Of a stretch of 7,873 bases of DNA, positions 1-5,603 are shown piece by piece. The notes beneath the pieces are model-generated. The model was not told where the DNA came from and did no database searches. It saw only the letters and a program-made list of their open reading frames with translations. The stretch lies in the NCBI GenBank assembly GCA_016283985.1, contig JAEENZ010000101.1, forward strand, positions 1 to 7,873, given 5' to 3'. Both the position numbers and the translations under genes were made by a program. Position 1 is the stretch's first letter. Each line of letters opens with the position of its first letter. Origin of the DNA: Bacteroidales bacterium. GTDB taxonomy: Bacteria; Bacteroidota; Bacteroidia; Bacteroidales; UBA932.

Positions 1-1973
1 CCAGCATACAGCATAAAAGCTACGAGGAGATCCTCGCCCTTCTGGACGATCCGTGGATAGAGATGGCGGAGATACGCCTGGACCGTTGCGAGCTCTCGGA
101 CGAGGAGATAGAAGACCTGTTCGCGAATACCGATACGCCGCTTATAGCGACGTGCCGGATCGCCGAAGTGGGGGAGAAGAAGGCTGAACGCCTGCTTGGC
201 CTGGCTGTTCGTGCGGGCGCCCGTTTCGCAGATCTGGAAGTTGAGGCCGATGCCGGTTTCAGCAAGCGCTTCCGCTCTATGTGCGAGGAGTGCGGCACGG
301 AGATAATCCGTTCTTTCCATGACTTTGAGGGCACTCCCGATTTGGAATACCTTCAGCAGGTGCGTGACCGCTGCTATCGCTATGGTGCCGATATCGCGAA
401 AGTTGTGGTTACGGCACATAACGCGGAAGACGCTACGCGAATCATAGAATTATACGATGGCCATCCGCTCGTCGCCTTTGCAATGGGCCCTGAAGGCCGC
501 GAAACCCGCATCGAGTGCCTGAAAGCCGGCGCACCTTTCAGCTACGCCTGCCTCCCCGAAGAAGCCACTGCCCCCGGGCAGATCGACTATCTCACCATGC
601 ACCGTGAGGTCTACGGCGACTGGCGCGGATTCTTCCGCAATAGCCTGCAGATGCCCGCATCCAAGAGCTTTGCGCAGCGGGCCATCATCGCCGCCGCCCT
701 GGCAGACGGGCGCAGTCATCTCCGCGGATATTCCCCCTGCGACGACAGCGAATCCGCCCTGGCAGTCGCCCGTGCCCTTGGTGCCAAGGTCCGCATCGAC
801 GGCAGCACCCTGACCATCGACGGCATCGGCGGAGCGCACACATCCCTCGAAACCCTTCACACCGGTGAATCCGGGCTCCTGACCCGCCTGATGATCCCTC
901 TAATGGCCACGATCAACGATTGCCCGGTCACTATTACTGGGGAGAAAACCCTCACACACCGCCCTCTGAAGGGGGTGAGCGATATCATGGCCTCGTTCGG
1001 GGTGATCGTGCGCGAAAGCACCGTCCCCATGCGCGTGGACGGCCGCATCATCCCCGGCGTGGCGGAGATCTCCGGAAAGGACGGCTCGCAGCTGATCTCC
1101 GGCCTGCTGACCGCCCTGCCGCTCTTCGACAAGCCATCCACCCTCATCGTCACCGACCCCAAGAGTATCCCCTACATGTTCATCACCTGCGACGTGCTCA
1201 AGCGCTTCGGCATCAAGATTTCCTCCGAGATGGAAGGGGATGAGAAGATGCTGGAGGAGCAGGATTGGAGCGGATGCACGGGCGTGACCTTCAAGATACG
1301 CTGCGGGCAGAAGTACCATGCTGCGGACTTCGACATAGAGGGAGATTGGAGCAGCGCGGCGCCCTTCCTGGTGGCCGGCGCCCTGTACGGGAAGGCCGAG
1401 GTCTCCGGGCTGGATACATCCTCGCTGCAGGCGGATCTTTCGATTGCGGATATTCTGGTCGAGGCCGGGGCCGTGGTGTCCGAGTTGGACGATGCCGTGT
1501 GCGTGTCCCGGGCACCCCTGGAGGCTTTCGCTGCAGACCTGAACAACGCCCCGGACATCTTCCCGATAGTCTCCGTGCTGGCCGCGTTCTGTGCCGGCGA
1601 GAGCGTGATTTCGGGAGTAGGACGGCTGGTCGGGAAAGAGAGCAACCGCTGCGAGGCTATTCTGGAGATGCTTTCCGGGCTGGGCGTGGAGGCTTCTGTG
1701 GTTGGGGACGACCTTCATATCGTGGGCGAGACCCTGACCTCGCGCCTGTTGAATGGCCGGCTCCTGCATGGCGGCACCTTCACTTCCCGCGGCGACCACC
1801 GCATGGCCATGGCCCTGAAGATCGCCTCCCTCGGATCAGCCCCCGCTTCTTCCGCCGGCTCTGCTTCTGCTGCCGGCCCTGGCTCTGCCACTGGCCTTGC
1901 CGGCCCCATCACCATCGACGACACCGCCTGCGTCGCCAAATCCTTCCCCGGTTTCTGGGAGATGTTTGACTAG
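1..1973 (+). CDS. aroDA: Fused type I 3-dehydroquinate dehydratase / EPSP synthase (AroD-AroA), 5' partial
   Basis: This fusion would catalyse dehydration of 3-dehydroquinate to 3-dehydroshikimate and, later in the cytoplasmic shikimate pathway, transfer of enolpyruvate from PEP to shikimate-3-phosphate. The reading frame is open to the left edge from position 3 (SIQHKSYEEILALL...), which matches the usual first strand of AroD, so the Met at 63 is internal and the start lies outside. Numbering from that Met, the AroD part (about 1-180) shows ExRxD at 3-7, the catalytic His86 in SFHDFEGTP, the Schiff-base Lys113 in ADIAKV, Arg149 and APGQ (170-173). The EPSP synthase part (about 190-636) shows PASKSFAQR (Lys201, Ser202, Arg206), GSQ (341-343), Asp498, Glu526, Arg529, GDHRMAM (577-583) and Lys626. 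Both active sites look intact. No stop or frame change separates the halves. Odd points are the Leu272/Leu276 substitutions in the PEP loop and an Ala/Ser/Gly-rich insert near the C-terminus. A terminal stop lies at 1971-1973. Confidence 0.93.
   Translation, partial: SIQHKSYEEILALLDDPWIEMAEIRLDRCELSDEEIEDLFANTDTPLIATCRIAEVGEKKAERLLGLAVRAGARFADLEVEADAGFSKRFRSMCEECGTEIIRSFHDFEGTPDLEYLQQVRDRCYRYGADIAKVVVTAHNAEDATRIIELYDGHPLVAFAMGPEGRETRIECLKAGAPFSYACLPEEATAPGQIDYLTMHREVYGDWRGFFRNSLQMPASKSFAQRAIIAAALADGRSHLRGYSPCDDSESALAVARALGAKVRIDGSTLTIDGIGGAHTSLETLHTGESGLLTRLMIPLMATINDCPVTITGEKTLTHRPLKGVSDIMASFGVIVRESTVPMRVDGRIIPGVAEISGKDGSQLISGLLTALPLFDKPSTLIVTDPKSIPYMFITCDVLKRFGIKISSEMEGDEKMLEEQDWSGCTGVTFKIRCGQKYHAADFDIEGDWSSAAPFLVAGALYGKAEVSGLDTSSLQADLSIADILVEAGAVVSELDDAVCVSRAPLEAFAADLNNAPDIFPIVSVLAAFCAGESVISGVGRLVGKESNRCEAILEMLSGLGVEASVVGDDLHIVGETLTSRLLNGRLLHGGTFTSRGDHRMAMALKIASLGSAPASSAGSASAAGPGSATGLAGPITIDDTACVAKSFPGFWEMFD
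1833..1904 (+). repeat. Degenerate low-complexity tract coding an Ala/Ser/Gly-rich insert in EPSP synthase
   Basis: This 72-base in-frame stretch codes about 24 residues, nearly all Gly, Ser, Ala, Pro or Thr. It lies between the GDHRMAMALKIASL motif and the final ITIDDTACVAKSFPGFWEMF block. In E. coli EPSP synthase these two conserved blocks are joined by a much shorter loop. At DNA level the tract reiterates variants of GCCGGC and TCTGC, which suggests growth by replication slippage. It keeps the frame and leaves the catalytic motifs on both sides intact, so it is probably a tolerated surface loop. Confidence 0.7.
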
Positions 1974-1980
1974 CAATCAA

Positions 1981-1997
1981 AATGGGGAAGGTGAAAA
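1981..1997. repeat. Stray half arm of the REP-like palindrome
   Basis: AATGGGGAAGGTG at 1981-1993 is repeated exactly at 1996-2008, where it forms the outer arm of the complete element that follows, giving a 15-bp period. Only one arm is present, with no partner of its own, so this looks like a remnant or a tandem duplication of the left foot. Copy B has no matching half arm. Confidence 0.65.
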
Positions 1998-2109
1998 TGG
2001 GGAAGGTGGCTTTTTAATGCCGGGACCTTCCCCATCAATATTGCATTGCAGTACCTTGTAGGCCAATTTTGGCGGGGAAGGTCTGCCACCTAAAATTCCA
2101 CCTTCCCCA
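1998..2109 (+). repeat. REPIN-like paired palindrome, copy A (112 bp)
   Basis: The element is bounded by perfect 12-bp inverted repeats, TGGGGAAGGTGG (1998-2009) and CCACCTTCCCCA (2098-2109). It holds two 35-nt hairpin units, 1999-2033 and 2074-2108. Each has a perfect 9-bp stem, GGGGAAGGT/ACCTTCCCC, around a 17-nt interior. The first unit has a further GGC/GCC pairing (2008-2010 with 2019-2021) and an unpaired GGG. Inner arms GACCTTCCCC (2024-2033) and GGGGAAGGTC (2074-2083) are also mutual inverted repeats, so the DNA can fold as two short hairpins or one long one. The 40-nt linker contains the palindrome CAATATTG (2036-2043). The element fills the gap between convergent genes and ends 6 nt from the dehydrogenase stop, so it may also block transcription from both sides. 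Strand is arbitrary: + is assigned to this copy. Its kinship to REPINs is inferred from the architecture and the nearby RAYT. Confidence 0.88.
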
Positions 2110-2115
2110 AAAGCT

Positions 2116-3456
2116 CTATAGTTCCCACCCTCCGCCGGGAGCGAATACGGCGGAAACCAGCTGATCATAGAACTGACCGCGCTTGGCGAGGTCCAGCACA
2201 TTGTAGCGCCAACGCATCAACTGCACTTTGGGGAACATGGCCTGGATATCCTTGCGCGTAATGCCAATGTGTTCGGGCTCATAGGGAGCACCGGCAATCT
2301 TGAATGCTTCCTGCATCTTGGCAAACGACCATACCTGCCCGGCGATACGTTCGCGGAGTTCGGGCCAGGATTCACGCAGGGCCGTCAGTTCATGGCGGAC
2401 TGTCTCGGCATCTCCATATTTCTGAGTGATCTGCTCATATCCGAGCTTGGGAGCGGGGAAGTCCTTGAATATCTCCAGCGCCCTGGCCTGCTCGCTTTCC
2501 AGTGAAGGCCAAGCGGCCACGCAGGCATCCACGTCTATCTTGGTAAGGTCGTATTTCAGGAACTCGTCGAACACCGCACACATCGTGAGGGTGCCGATGG
2601 CCACCTGAAAACCGTGCGAGACGAACTTGCCTTTGTAACGGTGGTGAGTCATGTCCAAGATATGGGAGAAGAGATGGTCGCAGCATGAGGCGGGGCGGCT
2701 GGAGCGTGCGGCCTGCATCGCGAAACCGCTGAGGATCAGGCCTTCGAACAGGTCGGAAACAGCCTTGGTTTCCCCTGCGGCCACTCCGGCGGGGTTGGAC
2801 AGCAGATCATCCAGGCAATCCTGCAACACATGCCAGGCGGCCGGCTGTATGGGCTCGGTGCCGACAAGGTCCGAAATCATCCATTCCGCACCTGCGGGCA
2901 CCTTGGCGGCCAGATCCGCATAACCCGCAGCAGTCATCTCCTTGGGAGCAGCGGCTATCACGTCTACATCCGCCACCACGGCCACCGGAGCCGGGCACTC
3001 GAAGGTCTGCTTGGCATTCTGGTAGGTGATGGATGCGCCGAACGAGGTGTATCCGTCCACCGAAGCCGCGGTAGGCACGGTGAGATAGCTTTGCTTATGA
3101 TGATGGGAGCAGAGTTTGCAGAGGTCGTTGATGGTGCCGGATCCTATCGAAACGGCTATCGCGCCTGTCTCGTCCAGCACGCGGTCCAGTTCCTCGATAT
3201 GGTCCCAGTCGGCATGGAATTCATCTTCCTTGAACAGATACTTGCCCGTGGGGATGCCGGCGGCGGTAAGTGCCTCGAATACTTTGGCTCCGGCCACGCG
3301 CCAGGTATTCTTGTCCGCAACCACTACGGCCTCGCGGCCGGGGAAGTATTCCTTAAACAATACGGGCACGCGCCCGAGAATGCCCTGTCCGAGCTCGAAG
3401 GCCTTGGTGTCCGTCGCCACCTTCAGGGCCGCTGCAATTCTTTCTTCTGAAGTCAT
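2116..3456 (-). CDS. egsA: Glycerol-1-phosphate dehydrogenase, AraM/EgsA type
   Basis: This protein of 446 residues belongs to the iron-containing/glycerol dehydrogenase superfamily, in the branch that reduces dihydroxyacetone phosphate to sn-glycerol-1-phosphate with NAD(P)H in the cytosol. Visible motifs are the nucleotide-binding GSGTINDLCK (105-114), PTAASVDGYTS (128-138), and the metal site built from Asp181 (GYADLAAK), His261 (SRPASCCDHLFSH) and His281 (SHGFQVAIG). It is longer than B. subtilis AraM (394 residues), mainly at the C-terminus. The Met at 3456 starts just before the family's first strand and lies 19 nt after a TAnnTTTG box. It diverges from the secreted-protein gene, and its stop nearly touches REPIN-like copy A. 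In other bacteria glycerol-1-phosphate feeds PcrB-type prenylglyceryl phosphate synthases; no such gene is in this window. A related polyol or glycerol dehydrogenase specificity cannot be fully excluded. Confidence 0.85.
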   Translation of the reverse strand: MTSEERIAAALKVATDTKAFELGQGILGRVPVLFKEYFPGREAVVVADKNTWRVAGAKVFEALTAAGIPTGKYLFKEDEFHADWDHIEELDRVLDETGAIAVSIGSGTINDLCKLCSHHHKQSYLTVPTAASVDGYTSFGASITYQNAKQTFECPAPVAVVADVDVIAAAPKEMTAAGYADLAAKVPAGAEWMISDLVGTEPIQPAAWHVLQDCLDDLLSNPAGVAAGETKAVSDLFEGLILSGFAMQAARSSRPASCCDHLFSHILDMTHHRYKGKFVSHGFQVAIGTLTMCAVFDEFLKYDLTKIDVDACVAAWPSLESEQARALEIFKDFPAPKLGYEQITQKYGDAETVRHELTALRESWPELRERIAGQVWSFAKMQEAFKIAGAPYEPEHIGITRKDIQAMFPKVQLMRWRYNVLDLAKRGQFYDQLVSAVFAPGGGWEL

Positions 3457-3475
3457 ATTCGTATGGATTGTCCTA

Positions 3476-3483
3476 CAAATTTA
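3476..3483 (-). promoter_or_regulatory. Putative -7 box for the dehydrogenase gene (TAAATTTG)
   Basis: Read on the minus strand, TAAATTTG matches the Bacteroidota -7 consensus TAnnTTTG. It lies 19 nt before the ATG at 3456. I see no convincing TTTG-type -33 element at the expected distance upstream. Confidence 0.45.
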
Positions 3484-3494
3484 ATAAAACGGCC

Positions 3495-3525
3495 TTGTTT
3501 TTGTGTCATCCGGATAGTATTTTTG
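3495..3525 (+). promoter_or_regulatory. Putative promoter of the secreted-protein gene
   Basis: TATTTTTG at 3518-3525 matches the TAnnTTTG -7 consensus. A TTG at 3495-3497 lies 20 nt upstream, about where the -33 element is expected. Only 5 nt separate the box from the ATG at 3531, so transcription would begin at or very near the start codon. This also argues against the alternative in-frame ATG at 3468, which would lie upstream of the promoter. Confidence 0.55.
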
Positions 3526-3530
3526 CAGAT

Positions 3531-4583
3531 ATGAAAAAGATTGCCGCCCTTATTTTCGTTTTGGTTGCCGCTCTAAGCATGGCCGCGCAGACGCTTCCCA
3601 CAAAGTTCGATGTCAAGATACGCACGAAATTCCACGTGCAGGGAATGGCCATAGACACCGCCGCCCGCTGTTTCTATCTTTCGTTCACGACCAGTCTCGT
3701 TAAGGCAGACTACGAGGGTAACGTGCTCGCACAGATAGATTCCATCCCAGGCCATCTGGGCTGCATGACCTTCGATCCGTCCAGCCGCAAGCTCTATGCG
3801 TCCCTGGAGTGCAAGGACGATGAGATCGGGCGTGGAATCGCTGCTAGCCTGAAGTCGGCGGACTACACCGAGGACGTGTCGAAATTCTATATCGCCGTGT
3901 TCAACGTGGACCGCATTGCGGAAGGCAGGGAGAAGGCGATGCAGACCTTTGCGGTTACGGAGGCTATCGCAGATTACAAGACGCGTTACGGCTGCGCAGG
4001 GATAGACGGCGTGACAATCGCCCCGCAGATTGGAAAGAAAAAGGGCAAGCCGCATCTCTATGTGGCTTATGGCATATACGGGGATATCTCACGGCGCGAC
4101 AACGACCATCAGATCCTGCTGGAGTTCAAGCTGGACCAGTTCAAGGCCGGGAAGACCCCCAAGCACTCCGCCAAGTATTTCATTTACACCGGGAACACCT
4201 CATGGGGCGTGCAGAACCTCTGCTATGACGCAAAGACCGGGTGCATCTTTATGGCCTGCTACATGGGCAAGAAGCCCGAGTTCCCCAACTTCAGCCTGTT
4301 CGCCGTGCCGGTGAACCAGAAGCCCGTGAAGAAGGTGCTGCGCGGATTGGAAGATGATGGCGAACATCTCTCCCTGGCGCTATGGCAACAGGGACTCCTG
4401 AGCACGGTAAAGGGCATTCGCGGCTGGCGCTTCTCCGATGCCACCACCGGTGTCTGCTCACTTGGCAACGGCACCTGGTTCGTCTCCACCCCCACCAAAC
4501 TCCGCGGCAAGATGCAGACCGCAACCGTCCGCCAGATTCGCTGGAAAGGCGGTCCTAAGGAGAATCCGTTTGAGGAATTGTAA
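3531..4583 (+). CDS. Secreted protein of unknown function, probably beta-propeller-like
   Basis: I do not recognise this family. The 350-residue product begins MKKIAALIFVLVAALSMAAQ, a typical Sec signal peptide (two Lys, a hydrophobic core, and small residues before a likely cut near residues 18-20). There is no lipobox Cys, so a periplasmic or exported soluble protein is expected. The mature part contains repeated strand-rich stretches of the kind GMAIDTAARCFYLSF, GCMTFDPSSRKLYASL and NLCYDAKTGCIFMACY, with a conserved-looking 'D..t..ly' pattern that resembles blades of NHL/SMP-30-like beta-propellers. That fold assignment is an inference. The start at 3531 is preferred over 3468 because only the former puts the signal peptide at the N-terminus and the TATTTTTG box just upstream. 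It is transcribed away from the dehydrogenase; a functional link between the two is not evident. Confidence 0.8.
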   Translation: MKKIAALIFVLVAALSMAAQTLPTKFDVKIRTKFHVQGMAIDTAARCFYLSFTTSLVKADYEGNVLAQIDSIPGHLGCMTFDPSSRKLYASLECKDDEIGRGIAASLKSADYTEDVSKFYIAVFNVDRIAEGREKAMQTFAVTEAIADYKTRYGCAGIDGVTIAPQIGKKKGKPHLYVAYGIYGDISRRDNDHQILLEFKLDQFKAGKTPKHSAKYFIYTGNTSWGVQNLCYDAKTGCIFMACYMGKKPEFPNFSLFAVPVNQKPVKKVLRGLEDDGEHLSLALWQQGLLSTVKGIRGWRFSDATTGVCSLGNGTWFVSTPTKLRGKMQTATVRQIRWKGGPKENPFEEL

Positions 4584-4620
4584 CATAAAATAAACTTCTA
4601 TAAGTTTTTGTTTTATATGT
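4583..4620 (+). terminator. Possible A/T-rich hairpin terminator after the secreted-protein gene
   Basis: Starting at the last base of the stop codon, ACATAAAA (4583-4590) and AAACTT (4592-4597) can pair with AAGTTT (4602-4607) and TTTTAT..GT (4611-4620) around the loop CTAT, with small bulges. The right arm is T-rich. The stem is weak in G+C, so termination is plausible but not certain. Confidence 0.4.
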
Positions 4621-4623
4621 TTG
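4616..4623 (+). promoter_or_regulatory. Possible -7 box upstream of the RAYT gene (TATGTTTG)
   Basis: TATGTTTG matches TAnnTTTG and lies 54 nt before the RAYT start codon. No -33 element is found at the usual distance, and the box overlaps the possible hairpin terminator, so this is a weak call. Confidence 0.25.
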
Positions 4624-4640
4624 CCGATAATATTTGGCAA
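4621..4640. other. Short inverted repeat in the RAYT leader
   Basis: TTGCC (4621-4625) and GGCAA (4636-4640) form a 5-bp inverted repeat around a 10-nt A/T-rich loop, followed by another GGCAA at 4643-4647. It is unlike the REP arms flanking the other side of the gene. It could be a small leader structure or chance. Confidence 0.25.
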
Positions 4641-4677
4641 CTGGCAATTTTGTCTCCATATTTAAGCAAAAAACGCT

Positions 4678-5595
4678 ATGAGACGAATTGTTCAGAGAAT
4701 GCTTCCCGATGGAACCATAGCTTATGTCCAACCCTTTCATGTCAGTCTGGAGGGTATGGAAACTGCGGTTCTTTGCCGGGATGACGAGGATTATGATGCA
4801 ACAGTAAAAATCATTTGTGTTGCAGCGCGCAGGAAAAACGTAATAGTCATTATTTATGCCGTTGTCTCGAATCACTGTCATATAGGAGTTCTGGCAGAAT
4901 CCCAGGAGATTGCCGACGCTTACTCCAATGAGGTGAAAAGGATGATACCCATGTGGATACAGAAGAAGTACGGGGACAATAAAATATTGAAAAACACGGA
5001 TGCTGTTGCAATTTGCTTGGATAATGACTGGTATTTGCGTAATGCTTTGGCATATATTCCGCGCAACGCCTTGGATAATGGATGCAACGTAAGTGAATAT
5101 CGATGGTCGGGATACCGGGCGATGTTCTCTTCTTTCATTCCAGCAGGTTGCCGCAAAGTATGCATGCTGACTAAAAGAGATCGGGAGAAGTTTCTCCATA
5201 CTGGAGATGACTTGAGACGGGTGAAATGGCTGATAGATGCCAATGGCGAATTGGTGCCATCAAGTTTCTGCGATTCGGCGTATTTGGAGCAGGCGTTCGA
5301 TAATGATCCTGCTTTCTTCTTGAAAACGATCGGAACCCTGAATGCCGCGGATATGAAAAACCGACTGGTTGATGCCCCCAGGACAATGCAGACTGATACG
5401 GATTTTTATAAAACAGTGAATGAAATATGTTTGCGGTGGTTCAAGAGAGGTATCGGGGAATTGTCTCTTGAAGGGAAAACAAGATTGATTCCTTACATTT
5501 ATCGTACAAACAGAACGACCGAATCTCAGTTGGCCCGGGTGTTTGGCTTGGAGAAGCAGAGGATTCACGCCCTTCTTCATCCGGGAATACGGTAA
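4678..5595 (+). CDS. REP-associated tyrosine transposase (RAYT, HUH/Y1 family) with C-terminal extension
   Basis: The 305-residue product has the single-strand nuclease fold of IS200-like transposases in residues about 10-150. The HUH metal motif is His66-Cys67-His68 in VVSNHCHIGVL, and the probable nucleophile is Tyr126 in LAYIPRNALDNG, which aligns with the family's Y-I-x-x-N-P-V-x-A-G block, with Ala in place of the usual Pro. Such enzymes cut and join REP hairpins and need no ATP. The remaining 150 residues or so are an extension absent from the 165-residue E. coli RAYT; it ends with a helix-turn-helix-like segment (TTESQLARVFGLEKQRIHAL, 280-299) that may read DNA. A 60-base sample at 4801-4860 is 37% G+C, against 65% at 6001-6060 in aroC, which suggests recent acquisition. 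The stop is followed after 8 nt by REPIN-like copy B. No IS200-type ends or TnpB partner are visible, supporting RAYT over an autonomous insertion sequence. Confidence 0.85.
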   Translation: MRRIVQRMLPDGTIAYVQPFHVSLEGMETAVLCRDDEDYDATVKIICVAARRKNVIVIIYAVVSNHCHIGVLAESQEIADAYSNEVKRMIPMWIQKKYGDNKILKNTDAVAICLDNDWYLRNALAYIPRNALDNGCNVSEYRWSGYRAMFSSFIPAGCRKVCMLTKRDREKFLHTGDDLRRVKWLIDANGELVPSSFCDSAYLEQAFDNDPAFFLKTIGTLNAADMKNRLVDAPRTMQTDTDFYKTVNEICLRWFKRGIGELSLEGKTRLIPYIYRTNRTTESQLARVFGLEKQRIHALLHPGIR

Positions 5596-5603
5596 TGTAA
5601 ACG

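Noticed and set aside
900..1799. Long open frame of 299 codons on the minus strand opposite EPSP synthase
   Set aside because: It lies wholly inside the well-supported aroDA frame, and its product shows no recognisable motif. It is a typical G+C-rich antisense shadow. The same applies to 1265-1969 (+), 2830-3450 (+), 5875-6492 (+) and 6790-7302 (-).
1942..1949. CCTTCCCC inside the end of aroDA, resembling a REP arm
   Set aside because: It codes the conserved SFPG of EPSP synthase, has no inverted partner nearby and matches only 8 bases, so it is coincidental.
1984..2082. G-quadruplex from the GGGG runs
   Set aside because: The runs are too far apart and complementary C-runs are interleaved, so duplex hairpins are much more likely.
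1981..2109. Possible CRISPR array from the repeated GGGGAAGG motif
   Set aside because: The motif alternates orientation and forms paired hairpins, with no regular direct repeat and spacer pattern and no cas gene.
1998..2109. Classical MITE of a DDE transposon
   Set aside because: The ends are inverted repeats, but no target-site duplication is evident at either copy, the interior has its own hairpins, and an HUH transposase rather than a DDE enzyme is adjacent. It is not fully excluded.
3468..3530. Upstream ATG extending the secreted protein by 21 residues
   Set aside because: The extension would bury the signal peptide inside the protein and would start before the TATTTTTG promoter box that sits just ahead of the ATG at 3531.
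4555..5199. Open frame of 214 codons on the minus strand across the RAYT start
   Set aside because: It is antisense to the HUH transposase, spans the A/T-rich intergenic hairpin, and its product resembles no family I know.
4678..5595. Autonomous IS200/IS605 insertion sequence
   Set aside because: There is no TnpB, no IS200-type end hairpins on both sides, and the protein is about twice the usual TnpA length. The flanking REP-type palindrome fits a RAYT better.
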